A DNA stretch of 64,000 nucleotides from Chiridota heheva (GCA_020152595.1 JAIGNY010000581.1:685001-749000); one strand, 5' to 3'; positions 47,331 to 61,400 are shown, numbered from the stretch's first letter. Numbers and translations are program-made. Notes: generated by a model from the letters alone, not told the origin.

Positions 47331-47934
47331 TAACATTAACTCCAGCTGATTGTTTATTAACGTTAACTCCAGCTGATTGTTTATTATACTCAGACAAAGC
47401 CTACATACATGATATAAAGTGCTCGCTGCAAATCCCTTTGTGAACCAAGATAAATCCGTCGCATTGTACAGCAGAAACCCATTTCGAACGTCGATCAAGA
47501 TCAGACGGAAATCGAGAAAATGTCTTTTTACTCCCCGCACCCATCTATTAGTGCAGCAACGGCACAGCAAGATTCCGGCATAATTATCTTAGAAAAATAA
47601 TCTTATATAACAACATGCAAATATACAGTATGTAAGTCTAATTAAGTGTACAGCAGATGACAGTGGTTTGGACCAACAAAATGGCGATGTAATCAAGTCA
47701 TGTGACCTCGTGATGTCAGCAGAAACACCCTTATACTGTTGCCTAGTAAAGAAATTTCAAAACAAAAATAATTCTGAAAACAAAAATTTCTTCCTGTGAA
47801 TTCCCGTTTTTCCCGCGGTTGTAACTTACGGAAACGTAGACTTTTTCTAAGTCTGCATAAATTGTTGTGTGTAAAGTGTTGTTTAAATTTTAAATGACCG
47901 CAAAGGTAAATGATACAAAATGGAAGCGATGTAT

Positions 47935-48125
47935 TAAATGAAGTTTTTGGTCAAGCATGTTCATTATAAATGACAAAGTAAAATGAAAAATAGAGAAACC
48001 TAATAATGAAGAAAGAATTTTTTTTTAAATATTCCTTTGTTAAGTAGATATTTAAGTTTTTAATTTTTGCTAGATTTGGCTAAAAATAATTGAAATGGGA
48101 CTAGAAGTGGCATCACTGCAAGTCG
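47935..48125 (+). mobile_element. Partial arm of foldback F1
   Basis: The text 'ggtcaagcatgttcattata', 'aatgaagaaagaatt' and 'taagtagatatttaagttt' matches the left arm at 51093-51290. Only one arm is present. Confidence 0.5.
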
Positions 48126-48759
48126 ATGCTCAGAATGTGGGTATGGTATGGAAATATTTTCATAGATTATGTGACTTCTGACCATTACCTGTCATGAGAG
48201 TCATAAATTCTGATGTTTACGAATCACAGTCCTTAATTTCTGATATTTCTGAATCGGGGATGCTCATGTTTTTCAGCAAAATGTACCACCCATGTTACTT
48301 CAAATTTGTTTCCTATTTGCTTTTTCACTTTCCAGCCCCTGTATAGCCATGCTATATTGCTTGAAACATATTCCCCAATATGTTCAGATCCTGTAAATTA
48401 TATTTTGGCATAGCACACCCAATCCTCAGCATGATCAGATCATTGATGCTTAATTTACAAACAGTGTGGGATATGTGCCAAATGGGATACAGTTTGAAAT
48501 ATCTCCATCGGGATATGGTATCCCAGATGAGATATCAAAACTGTCATCATTTCATTCAGGCTTCAAGTTGTGCTTTCTGTTTTCATAATTTATGCATGAT
48601 TAATCAAAGTCAAATTTCAATTTTTAATTAAAATCTGTTTGACAGAAACTATTAATCTATCAACATTCACATTTTCAATTACAGACCTTCCATTTGCTTT
48701 CACCAGTTTTGCTATGCTTTGATGGATATTGCTAATTCCTGGTGAAATGAAAGAAAACT

Positions 48760-49080
48760 GATCTATTTTTATTATTATTACACTTATAAAGCACACATTA
48801 TTATGTAAGAAAACATAATCTATGGCCTGTACAAATAACAAAATATATAAAACTAAAACTAAATATTGACTAAAAATAAAAATAAAAACCAAAGCACATA
48901 TATGCAGACCAAAACAAACTAACTTAGATTAAAACAAGATTAAAGTAAATAAGAAATGAAATAGTGGTCAATAGAAACTTTGGTATAGAAGAGTACAAAT
49001 AGTTAAAACTTAAAAATAAAAAATAAACAAAATTTCAATATATAATAAAATCAAGGCTGCACGGGACTAATGATAAAAAA
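48760..49080 (-). mobile_element. Possible LINE 3'-end fragment
   Basis: On the minus strand it reads 'tgtgctttataagtgtaata' followed by 'ataataa', a style of 3' terminus common in CR1/L2 elements. The remaining A/T-rich sequence has no coding trace. Confidence 0.35.
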
Positions 49081-49204
49081 TTAATTATATAAACGGTTAA
49101 AAATATGTGTTTTTAGGGCTTTAATGAATATTCATAACTTGATGCGGAAATTCCCCTATTTGTGTGCAAATTCATTTGAATAATTCATTTTCAGAGCACT
49201 GAGC

Positions 49205-49305
49205 AATACAGGTTGATATCCCAATGGGGATATATGTGATATCCCCAATGGGGATACATTTGATATCCCCAATACTGTATCCCGTTCTGGATATCAATGT
49301 AGACT
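49205..49305. repeat. Clustered 'GATATCCCCAATGGGGATA' palindromes
   Basis: Near-perfect palindromes of the type 'gatatccccaatggggata' occur about three times in 100 bp. Related half-sites lie at ~48465-48540. The function is unknown. Confidence 0.6.
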
Positions 49306-49496
49306 AAGATGCAGCTTTATCTCTTAGGATATAGTATCCTGATTGGCAGTTATGCCGCACTGACAAAGTGCATCCAAATTACATCCACTTACCCCATGTG
49401 ATTCATGTTACACATGCAGACTAATAGAGCCTGAACCAGCATTACGGATTTAGATATGACATATGTGAGCACATCCTACCTAATCTGCTATCAGGG

Positions 49497-49790
49497 TGCT
49501 GAGTTCTTCCAGAAAAATCCTCCGAATAAAATTATCTCTTTCCTTCATCATGCTTCCCTCTACAACCATATTTGATTCTCCTCTTCCACCCCCTCTCTAC
49601 TTTGTTTTTGTTTCACTCATGCAACCCCTCTCTCGATCACAGCTTTCTAACTTTTGTTCTTGAATTTCTTTCATTCTCCCCCTGTTTCCTTTCCTTCCTA
49701 CCTCTAGAATGACCTGACCTTTCAGGCACAATTTGACCCTCGTTGTCGTGGTGCCGCTAAGACCTCATCAAACAAACAAACAAAGAGGGT
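49497..49790 (+). mobile_element. I/Nimb-like LINE solo 3' end with (CAAA)n tail
   Basis: It matches the 3' end of the copy at 40770-41038 from 'tgctgagttcttcca' to 'cctcatcaaacaaacaaac'. It is strongly 5'-truncated. It lies in USP36 intron 3. Confidence 0.75.
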
Positions 49791-50039
49791 TAGCACTAGG
49801 ATTGGAATGTGAGAAAAGTTCAGCAGTTTCACCAACTAACTTATGCTATGGTTGAGATTGTATGCACTTAAGCAATAGCAAATTCCTTCATTGTATTTTT
49901 TTAAAGGGGGAATTCCGATAAAAGAAAGGTAACCCCCTGTCCCCCTCACTAACGTCAACCCTGTCTGCAGGTCAAGGCAATGATTGATAGGATCCGTACA
50001 GAAAATGATAAGAAATGTTTTGTTTTTGATTCAATTCAG

Positions 50040-50142
50040 ATATAGCTAAACATATGCACCTGGGTCGGCAGGAAGATGCTCATGAGTTCTTACGTCACAT
50101 CATTGAAGCCATGCAGAAATCTTGCATTACAGGATATGACAA
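50040..50142 (+). CDS. USP36: USP36-like, exon 4: QEDAHEF box
   Basis: A 103-bp exon (phase 1 in, phase 2 out) encodes 'HLGRQEDAHEFLRHIIEAMQ' and 'KSCITGYD'. The QEDAHEF motif is the strongly conserved USP box after the Cys box. The acceptor is 'gattcaattcag' and the donor 'GACAAgtaagt'. The next exon is separated by an 11.9-kb intron. Confidence 0.9.
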
Positions 50143-50194
50143 GTAAGTTCTCTTTTTGTCTCGCTTGCAAAGCATGATGAACAGACATTGGGAT

Positions 50195-51092
50195 TGTCCT
50201 GTCGGCGGCGTCGGCATCCACAAATGTTTAACATTAGCTCATAACTTAGCTATGAATGGTGTACATTCATGTAACTTGGCACAGGAGTAGAGGGCATTAA
50301 TACTGCTCAAATGGGCATGATTGGGTGGTTGTGTGTGCATACTAATTAGGTTATTTGCATAATGAAAATATTTGTATATATTATATCTCTTAAATTAAAG
50401 TTGGTGTTGTGCTTTTGTTTACACAAATGATCATATGTGTGAAGAGCATTGTCCACACTTAATGGTGAGGTTTAGTGTGCATATTAATTAGGTTATTTGC
50501 ATAACAATAAACTTTCATACAAATTGTTTGACCTGAGATCACAATTTAAGTTATAAATGGTGTATATTCACCTTACTTGGCACAGGGGTAGATGACATTT
50601 TTACTGTTCAGATGAGCATGATTGAGGAGGTGGTGGTGGGGAGTTGTGTATGCATACTAATTAGCTTATTTACATAACAATACACATTTGTAACTGATAT
50701 CTCTTAAATTAAGGTGGGTGTGGTGATTTGCTTACACAGATGATCATTTATGTGAAGAGCTTTGTTCACACTTAATGGTGTAGTGTGCATATTAATTAGG
50801 TTATTTGCATAATATACTTTTGTGCGATCAACTTACATTAAGATTGGTGTGCATTACATTCACGTCAAGTGGCACGGGTAGAGGAATAAATGAGCATGAT
50901 TTTATTTATTATTTTTTGTGGGGGGGGGGGTGGGAGGTTGTGTGTGCATATTAATTAGCCTATTTGTATAACAATGGAAATATGTTTCTCTGATATTTCT
51001 TTAATTCAGGTGGGTGTAGTGTTGTTATTTACACAAATGATATATGTGAAGACAAATGTTTACGTTGAATGGTAAGGTGGTGTGTGTTTATT
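50195..51092. repeat. ~380-bp degenerate tandem repeat, 2-3 copies
   Basis: Copies share 'catattaattaggttattt', 'gcataac', 'atctcttaaattaa' and 'acacttaatggtg'. Each copy carries a 'gggttgtgtgtgcatattaa'-like segment that resembles part of the 63-bp minisatellite unit. The array is interrupted by foldbacks F1 and F3. Confidence 0.65.
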
Positions 51093-51660
51093 AAAGGATT
51101 AGTTCAGGGGTCAAGCATGTTTATCTTATATGAAAGAGGACTTCAAAAGAAACAAAATAGTGAAGAAAGCATTCAAAAATCTTATTCCGTTAAGGAGATA
51201 TTTAAGTTTAAAGTTTGGTATCATTTGGCTACAAACGACTGAAATCAGACTAGTTGTGGTGTCATAGCCTCAGATTCCTCAAAAGTCTTTATGTATTCTA
51301 TCATATTTTGTCCTGTGATTTTGTGGCTTAAAAACCATGGGATATGTCAAAAAAGTAGTAAAACTGAATCTAGGAAGGATATTTATAATATACCACCTGA
51401 AGAAAGTTTCGGAGGAAAAATAATTTAAAGTGAAAAAATTAAATATACTTTTTTAAAATACAAAAAGACTTTGAGGAATCTGAGGCTATGACTTCACAAC
51501 TAGTCTGATTTCAGGCGTTTCTACACAAATGATACCAAACTTTACACTTAAATATCTCCTTAACGGAACAAGATTTTGCAATGCTTTCTTCACTATTTTG
51601 TTTCTTGTTAAGTCCTCTTTCATATAAAATAAACATGCTTGAACACTGAACTAATCCTTT
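51093..51660. mobile_element. Foldback element F1, complete (568 bp, ~200-bp arms)
   Basis: The left arm from 'aaaggattagttcagg' and the inverted right arm from 'aaaggattagttcagt' agree over ~200 bp, including 'tatgaaagaggactt', 'ttaaggagatatttaagt' and 'ctgaaatcagactagttgtg'. The centre is AT-rich. It is non-coding. Partial copies lie at 955-1290, ~11550-11665 and 47935-48125. Confidence 0.85.
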
Positions 51661-51805
51661 GGGCAGGTTATTTGCATAATAGATTTTACAAAATGCTCAT
51701 TACTAAGTTAGAAATGTTGTACAGTATGTTCTCAAATCTTACTGGTGCAGGTATGGAAAGCATTGGACCTTATGGATGACTATTGGGAGTTCTGTGTTTA
51801 TTTAA

Positions 51806-52358
51806 ATTAAAGGAAATTCCCATGTTTTTTGTAACCTTTGATAAGAAAGGGAACAAATTTAGAAACAATTAATGCAAAAATCATGTTGATATGTTATTCC
51901 TACCAGGAGATATTCACAAAAAATGCCAATAAACGAATAGGAAAAGGCTCAGTATGACATCACAGCAACACATTCTCCCACAAAGTTGATGTATTTCATT
52001 AAAATGTATAATCCTGTTTTATTCGTAAAACCTGCTAGAAAAATAAATTGATGAAAGTTTGGTATTTATATACATTGCCAAATATACACTACTTCAATAA
52101 CATTTGGAAAATTGTTTCTAAATCATACAGAAACAACCAATTAACTTTCAAAAAAAGACATAAACATTTGCAATGGGATTGCCTCTATGACTTCATCAAA
52201 CACGAATTCATCATACTGTACAAAAACTGTAAAAATCTTTGAAAATCCATATCTCTGAACAAAATTTGATATCAACCTGATTTTTGTACCAAATTGGCTC
52301 TAAAAGTATGCTCTTTCAAAGAAAATTTTACAATAAACCATGGGAATATTCCTTTAAT
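51806..52358. mobile_element. Foldback-like element F3 (short arms)
   Basis: The ends 'attaaaggaaattcccatg' and (inverted) 'attaaaggaatattcccat' are inverted repeats of ~30 bp around a 550-bp AT-rich interior. It lies in the same kind of AT-rich site of the degenerate tandem repeat as F1. Confidence 0.6.
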
Positions 52359-52499
52359 ATATTTGCATAACAATTTTAATTTAACAATTTAGACTTTTTT
52401 ATCTTGTAAAGTAGTGAGGATGTGGTGAGATTATTCTAAGGTAAATTAAATAAAGTGTTATGTTCATATTAATTTTATTATTTGCATAGTTTTGGGTTT

Positions 52500-55400
52500 C
52501 GTGGAACAGGTTTAGCCAGGTCAGATACAGTATGTATGGTTGGGGGTTGTGTTTGCATTATTAATTACCTGGAACAGGTTTAGCCAGTCAGTTTTGAAAA
52601 TGGTTGGGGGTTGTGGGGCATTATTAAGGAACAGGGCCAGGTCAGATATGTATGGTTGGGGATTGTGTTTGCATTATTAATTACCTGGAACAGGTTTAGC
52701 CAGGTCAGATATGTATGGTTGGGGTTGTGTTTCCAGGCATTATTAATTACCTGGAACAGGTTTAGCCTGGGTCAGATATGTATGGTTGGGGTTGTGTTTG
52801 CATTATTAATTACCTGGAACAGGTTTAGCCAGGTCAGATATGTATGGTTGGGGATTGTGTTTGCATTATTAATTACCTGGAACAGGTTTAGCCAGGTCAG
52901 ATATGTATGGTTGGGGGTTGTGTTTGCATTATTAATTACCTGGAACAGGTTTAGCCAGGTCAGATATGTATGGTTGGGGGTTGTGTTTGCATTATTAATT
53001 ACCTGGAACAGGTTTAGCCAGGTCAGATATGTATGGTTGGGGGTTGTGTTTGCAGTATTAATTACCTGGAACAGGTTTAGCCAGGTCAGATATGTATGGT
53101 TGGGGGTTGTGTTTGCATTATTAATTACCTGGAACAGGTTTAGCCAGGTCAGATATGTATGGTCTGGGGTTGTGTTTGCATTATTGATTACCTGGAACAG
53201 GTTTAGCCAGGTCAGATATGTATGGTTGGGGATTGTGTTTGCATTATTAATTACCTGGAACAGGTTTAGCCAGGTCAGATATGTATGGTTGGGGGTTGTG
53301 TTTGCATTATTTATTACCTGGAACAGGTTTAGCCAGGTCAGATATGTATGGTTAGGGGTTGTGTGTGCATCATTATTTACCTAGAACAGGTTTAGCCAGG
53401 TCAGATATGTATGGTTGGGGATTGTGTTTGCATTATTAATTACCTGGAACAGGTTTAGCCAGGTCAGATATGTATGGTTGGGGTTGTGTTTGCAGTATTA
53501 ATTACCTGGAACAGGTTTAGCCAGGTCAGATATGTATGGTTGGGGGTTGTGTTTGCATTATTAATTACCTGGAACAGGTTTAGCCAGGTCAGATATGTAT
53601 GGTTGGGGATTGTGTTTGCATTATTAATTACCTGGAACAGGTTTAGCCAGGTCAGATATGTATGGTTGGGGGTTGTGTTTGCAGTATTAATTACCTGGAA
53701 CAGGTTTAGCCAGGTCAGATATGTATGGTGGGGTTGTATTTGCATTATTAATTACCTGGAACAGGTTTAGCCAGGTCAGATATGTATGGTTGGGGTTGTG
53801 TTTGCATTATTAATTACCTGGAACAGGTTTAGCCAGGTCAGATATGTATGGTTGGGGGTTGTGTTTGCATTATTAATTACCTGGAACAGGTTTAGCCAGG
53901 TCAGATATGTATGGTTGGGGATTGTGTTTGCATTATTAATTACCTGGAACAGGTTTAGCCAGGTCAGATATGTATGGTTGGGGGTTGTGTTTGCATTATT
54001 AATTACCTGGAACAGGTTTAGCCAGGTCAGATATGTATGGTCGGGGTTGTATTTGCATTATTAATTACCTGGAACAGGTTTAGCCAGGTCAGATATGTAT
54101 GGTTGGGGTTGTGTTTGCATTATTAATTACCTGGAACAGGTTTAGCCAGGTCAGATATGTATGGTTGGGGTTGTGTTTGCATTATTAATTACCTCGAACA
54201 GGTTTAGCCAGGTCAGATATGTATGGTCTGGGGTTGTGTTTGCATTATTGATTACCTGGAACAGGTTTAGCCAGGTCAGATATGTATGGTTGGGGATTGT
54301 GTTTGCATTATTAATTACCTGGAACAGGTTTAGCCAGGTCAGATATGTATGGTCGGGGGTTGTGTTTGCATTATTGATTACCTGGAACAGGTTTAGCCAG
54401 GTCAGATATGTATGGTTGGGGGTTGTGTTTGCATTATTAATTACCTGGAACAGGTTTAGCCATGTCAGATATGTATGGTTAGGGGTTGTGTGTTCATCAT
54501 TATTTACCTAGAACAGGTTTAGCCAGGTCAGATATGTATGGTTGGGGTTGTATTTGCATTATTATTTACCTAGAACAGGTTTAGCCAGGTCAGATATGTA
54601 TGGTTGGGGTTGTGTTTGCAGTATTAATTACCTGTAACAGATTAGCCAGGTCAGATATGTATGGTTGGGGTTGTGTTTGCAGTATTGATTACCTGGAACA
54701 GGTTTAGCCAGGTCACATATGTATGGTTGGGGTTGTGTGTGCATTATTAATTACCTGGAACAGGTTTAGCCAGGTCAGATATGTATGGTTGGGGTTGTGT
54801 TTGCAGTATTAATTACCTGTAACAGATTAGCCAGGTCAGATATGTATGGTTGGGGTTGTGTGTGCAGTATTAATTACCTGGAACAGGTTTAGCCAGGTCA
54901 GATATGTATGGTTGGGGATTGTGTTTGCATTATTAATTACCTGGAACAGGTTTAGCCAGGTCAGATATGTATGGTTGGGGTTGTGTTTGCATTATTAATT
55001 ACCTGGAACAGGTTTAGCCAGGTCAGATATGTATGGTTGGGGTTGTGTTTGCATTATTAATTACCTGGAACAGGTTTAGCCAGGTCAGATATGTATGGTT
55101 GGGGGTTGTGTTTGCAGTATTAATTACCTGGAACAGGTTTAGCCAGGTCAGATATGTATGGTTGGGGGTTGTGTTTGCATTATTAATTACCTGGAACAGG
55201 TTTAGCCAGGTCAGATATGTATGGTCTGGGGTTGTGTTTGCATTATTGATTACCTGGAACAGGTTTAGCCAGGTCAGATATGTATGGTTGGGGATTGTGT
55301 TTGCATTATTAATTACCTGGAACAGGTTTAGCCAGGTCAGATATGTATGGTTGGGGTTGTGTTTGCATTATTAATTACCTGGAACAGGCTTAGCCAGGTC

Positions 55401-58400
55401 AGATATGTATGGTTAGGGGTTGTGTGTGCATCATTATTTACCTTGAACAGGTTTAGCCAGGTCAGATATGTATGGTTGGGGATTGTGTTTGCATTATTAA
55501 TTACCTGGAACAGGTTTAGCCAGGTCAGATATGTATGGTTGGGGTTGTGTTTGCATTATTAATTACCTGGAACAGGTTTAGCCAGGTCAGATATGTATGG
55601 TTGGGGTTGTGTTTGCATTATTAATTACCTGGAACAGGTTTAGCCAGGTCAGATATGTATGGTTGGGGATTGTGTTTGCATTATTAATTACCTGGAACAG
55701 GTTTAGCCAGGTCAGATATGTATGGTTGGGGGTTGTGTTTGCATTATTAATTACCTGGAACAGGTTTAGCCAGGTCAGATATGTATGGTTGGGGGTTGTG
55801 TTTGCATTATTAATTACCTGGAACAGGTTTAGCCAGGTCAGATATGTATGGTTGGGGGTTGTGTTTGCATTATTAATTACCTGGAACAGGTTTAGCCAGG
55901 TCAGATATGTATGGTTAGGGGTTGTGTGTGCATCATTATTTACCTAGAACAGGTTTAGCCAGGTCAGATATGTATGGTTGGGGATTGTGTTTGCATTATT
56001 AATTACCTGGAACAGGTTTAGCCAGGTCAGATATGTATGGTTGGGGTTGTGTTTGCATTATTAATTACCTGGAACAGGTTTAGCCAGGTCAGATATGTAT
56101 GGTTGGGGGTTGTGTTTGCATTATTAATTACCTGGAACAGGTTTAGCCAGGTCAGATATGTATGGTTGGGGATTGTGTTTGCATTATTAATTACCTGGAA
56201 CAGGTTTAGCCAGGTCAGATATGTATGGTTGGGGTTGTGTTTGCATTATTAATTACCTGGAACAGGTTTAGCCAGGTCAGATATGTATGGTCGGGGTTGT
56301 ATTTGCATTATTAATTACCTGGAACAGGTTTAGCCAGGTCAGATATGTATGGTTGGGGTTGTGTTTGCATTATTAATTACCTGGAACAGGTTTAGCCAGG
56401 TCAGATATGTATGGTTGGGGTTGTGTTTGCATTATTAATTACCTGGAACAGGTTTAGCCAGGTCAGATATGTATGGTTGGGGATTGTGTTTGCATTATTA
56501 ATTACCTGGAACAGGTTTAGCCAGGTCAGATATGTATGGTTGGGGTTGTGTTTGCAGTATTAATTACCTGGAACAGGTTTAGCCAGGTCAGATATGTATG
56601 GTTGGGGTTGTGTTTGCATTATTAATTACCTGGAACAGGTTTAGCCAGGTCAGATATGTATGGTCTGGGGTTGTGTTTGCATTATTGATTACCTGGAACA
56701 GGTTTAGCCAGGTCAGATATGTATGGTTGGGGATTGTGTTTGCATTATTAATTACCTGGAACAGGTTTAGCCAGGTCAGATATGTATGGTTGGGGGTTGT
56801 GTTTGCATTATTAATTACCTGGAACAGGCTTAGCCAGGTCAGATATGTATGGTTAGGGGTTGTGTGTGCATCATTATTTACCTAGAACAGGTTTAGCCAG
56901 GTCAGATATGTATGGTTGGGGATTGTGTTTGCATTATTAATTACCTGGAACAGGTTTAGCCAGGTCAGATATGTATGGTTGGGGTTGTGTTTGCATTATT
57001 AATTACCTGGAACAGGTTTAGCCAGGTCAGATATGTATGGTTGGGGTTGTGTTTGCATTATTAATTACCTGGAACAGGTTTAGCCAGGTCAGATATGTAT
57101 GGTTGGGGATTGTGTTTGCATTATTAATTACCTGGAACAGGTTTAGCCAGGTCAGATATGTATGGTTGGGGTTGTGTTTGCATTATTAATTACCTGGAAC
57201 AGGTTTAGCCAGGTCAGATATGTATGGTTGGGGGTTGTGTTTGCATTATTAATTACCTGGAACAGGTTTAGCCAGGTCAGATATGTATGGTTGGGGTTGT
57301 GTTTGCATTATTAATTACCTGGAACAGGTTTAGCCAGGTCAGATATGTATGGTTAGGGGTTGTGTGTGCATCATTATTTACCTAGAACAGGTTTAGCCAG
57401 GTCAGATATGTATGGTTGGGGATTGTGTTTGCATTATTAATTACCTGGAACAGGTTTAGCCAGGTCAGATATGTATGGTTGGGGGTTGTGTTTGCATTAT
57501 TAATTACCTGGAACAGGTTTAGCCAGGTCAGATATGTATGGTTGGGGGTTGTGTTTGCATTATTAATTACCTGGAACAGGTTTAGCCAGGTCAGATATGT
57601 ATGGTTGGGGATTGTGTTTGCATTATTAATTACCTGGAACAGGTTTAGCCAGGTCAGATATGTATGGTTGGGGGTTGTGTTTGCATTATTAATTACCTGG
57701 AACAGGTTTAGCCAGGTCAGATATGTATGGTCGGGGGTTGTATTTGCATTATTAATTACCTGGAACAGGTTTAGCCAGGTCAGATATGTATGGTTGGGGG
57801 TTGTGTTTGCATTATTAATTACCTGGAACAGGTTTAGCCAGGTCAGATATGTATGGTTGGGGTTGTGTTTGCATTATTAATTACCTGGAACAGGTTTAGC
57901 CAGGTCAGATATGTATGGTTGGGGATTGTGTTTGCATTATTAATTACCTGGAACAGGTTTAGCCAGGTCAGATATGTATGGTTGGGGTTGTGTTTGCATT
58001 ATTAATTACCTGGAACAGGTTTAGCCAGGTCAGATATGTATGGTCGGGGTTGTATTTGCATTATTAATTACCTGGAACAGGTTTAGCCAGGTCAGATATG
58101 TATGGTTGGGGTTGTGTTTGCATTATTAATTACCTGGAACAGGTTTAGCCAGGTCAGATATGTATGGTTGGGGTTGTGTTTGCATTATTAATTACCTCGA
58201 ACAGGTTTAGCCAGGTCAGATATGTATGGTCTGGGGTTGTGTTTGCATTATTGATTACCTGGAACAGGTTTAGCCAGGTCAGATATGTATGGTTGGGGAT
58301 TGTGTTTGCATTATTAATTACCTGGAACAGGTTTAGCCAGGTCAGATATGTATGGTCGGGGGTTGTGTTTGCATTATTGATTACCTGGAACAGGTTTAGC

Positions 58401-61400
58401 CAGGTCAGATATGTATGGTTGGGGGTTGTGTTTGCATTATTAATTACCTGGAACAGGTTTAGCCATGTCAGATATGTATGGTTAGGGGTTGTGTGTTCAT
58501 CATTATTTACCTAGAACAGGTTTAGCCAGGTCAGATATGTATGGTTGGGGTTGTATTTGCATTATTATTTACCTAGAACAGGTTTAGCCAGGTCAGATAT
58601 GTATGGTTGGGGGTTGTGTTTGCAGTATTAATTACCTGTAACAGATTAGCCAGGTCAGATATGTATGGTTGGGGGTTGTGTTTGCAGTATTGATTACCTG
58701 GAACAGGTTTAGCCAGGTCACATATGTATGGTTGGGGGTTGTGTGTGCATTATTAATTACCTGGAACAGGTTTAGCCAGGTCAGATATGTATGGTTGGGG
58801 GTTGTGTTTGCAGTATTAATTACCTGTAACAGATTAGCCAGGTCAGATATGTATGGTTGGGGGTTGTGTGTGCAGTATTAATTACCTGGAACAGGTTTAG
58901 CCAGGTCAGATATGTATGGTTGGGGATTGTGTTTGCATTATTAATTACCTGGAACAGGTTTAGCCAGGTCAGATATGTATGGTTGGGGGTTGTGTTTGCA
59001 TTATTAATTACCTGGAACAGGTTTAGCCAGGTCAGATATGTATGGTTGGGGTTGTGTTTGCATTATTAATTACCTGGAACAGGTTTAGCCAGGTCAGATA
59101 TGTATGGTTGGGGTTGTGTTTGCAGTATTAATTACCTGGAACAGGTTTAGCCAGGTCAGATATGTATGGTTGGGGTTGTGTTTGCATTATTAATTACCTG
59201 GAACAGGTTTAGCCAGGTCAGATATGTATGGTCTGGGGTTGTGTTTGCATTATTGATTACCTGGAACAGGTTTAGCCAGGTCAGATATGTATGGTTGGGG
59301 ATTGTGTTTGCATTATTAATTACCTGGAACAGGTTTAGCCAGGTCAGATATGTATGGTTGGGGTTGTGTTTGCATTATTAATTACCTGGAACAGGTTTAG
59401 CCAGGTCAGATATATATGGTTAGGGGTTGTGTGTGCATCATTATTTACCTAGAACAGGTTTAGCCAGGTCAGATATGTATGGTTGGGGATTGTGTTTGCA
59501 TTATTAATTACCTGGAACAGGTTTAGCCAGGTCAGATATGTATGGTTGGGGTTGTGTTTGCATTATTAATTACCTGGAACAGGTTTAGCCAGGTCAGATA
59601 TGTATGGTTGGGGGTTGTGTTTGCATTATTAATTACCTGGAACAGGTTTAGCCAGGTCAGATATGTATGGTTGGGGATTGTGTTTGCATTATTAATTACC
59701 TGGAACAGGTTTAGCCAGGTCAGATATGTATGGTTGGGGGTTGTGTTTGCATTATTAATTACCTGGAACAGGTTTAGCCAGGTCAGATATGTATGGTCGG
59801 GGGTTGTATTTGCATTATTAATTACCTGGAACAGGTTTAGCCAGGTCAGATATGTATGGTTGGGGGTTGTGTTTGCATTATTAATTACCTGGAACAGGTT
59901 TAGCCAGGTCAGATATGTATGGTTGGGGGTTGTGTTTGCATTATTAATTACCTGGAACAGGTTTAGCCAGGTCAGATATGTATGGTTGGGGATTGTGTTT
60001 GCATTATTAATTACCTGGAACAGGTTTAGCCAGGTCAGATATGTATGGTTGGGGGTTGTGTTTGCATTATTAATTACCTGGAACAGGTTTAGCCAGGTCA
60101 GATATGTATGGTCGGGGGTTGTATTTGCATTATTAATTACCTGGAACAGGTTTAGCCAGGTCAGATATGTATGGTTGGGGGTTGTGTTTGTATTATTAAT
60201 TACCTGGAACAGGTTTAGCCAGGTCAGATATGTATGGTTGGGGGTTGTGTTTGCATTATTAATTACCTCGAACAGGTTTAGCCAGGTCAGATATGTATGG
60301 TCTGGGGTTGTGTTTGCATTATTGATTACCTGGAACAGGTTTAGCCAGGTCAGATATGTATGGTTGGGGATTGTGTTTGCATTATTAATTACCTGGAACA
60401 GGTTTAGCCAGGTCAGATATGTATGGTCGGGGGTTGTGTTTGCATTATTGATTACCTGGAACAGGTTTAGCCAGGTCAGATATGTATGGTTGGGGGTTGT
60501 GTTTGCATTATTAATTACCTGGAACAGGTTTAGCCATGTCAGATATGTATGGTTAGGGGTTGTGTGTTCATCATTATTTACCTAGAACAGGTTTAGCCAG
60601 GTCAGATATGTATGGTTGGGGGTTGTATTTGCATTATTATTTACCTAGAACAGGTTTAGCCAGGTCAGATATGTATGGTTGGGGGTTGTGTTTGCAGTAT
60701 TAATTACCTGTAACAGATTAGCCAGGTCAGATATGTATGGTTGGGGGTTGTGTTTGCAGTATTGATTACCTGGAACAGGTTTAGCCAGGTCACATATGTA
60801 TGGTTGGGGGTTGTGTGTGCATTATTAATTACCTGGAACAGGTTTAGCCAGGTCAGATATGTATGGTTGGGGGTTGTGTTTGCAGTATTAATTACCTGTA
60901 ACAGATTAGCCAGGTCAGATATGTATGGTTGGGGGTTGTGTGTGCAGTATTAATTACCTGGAACAGGTTTAGCCAGGTCAGAAATGTATGGTTGGGGGTT
61001 GTGTGTGCATTATTAATTACCTAGAACAGGTTTAGCCAGGTCAGATATGTATGGTTGGGGGTTGTGTGTGCATTATTAATTACCTGGAACAGGTTTAGCC
61101 AGGTCAGATATGTATGGTTGGGGGTTGTGTTTGCAGTATTAATTACCTGGAACAGGTTTAGCCAGGTCAGAAATGTATGGTTGGGGGTTGTGTGTGCATT
61201 ATTAATTACCTGGAACAGGTTTAGCCAGGTCAGATATGTATGGTTGGGGGGTTGTGTTTGCAGTATTAATTACCTGGAACAGGTTTAACCAGGTCAGATA
61301 TGTATGGTTGGGGTTGTGTTTGCAGTATTAATTACCTAGAACAGGTTTAGCCAGGTCACATATGTATGGTTGGGGGTTGTGTGTACATTATTAATCACCT

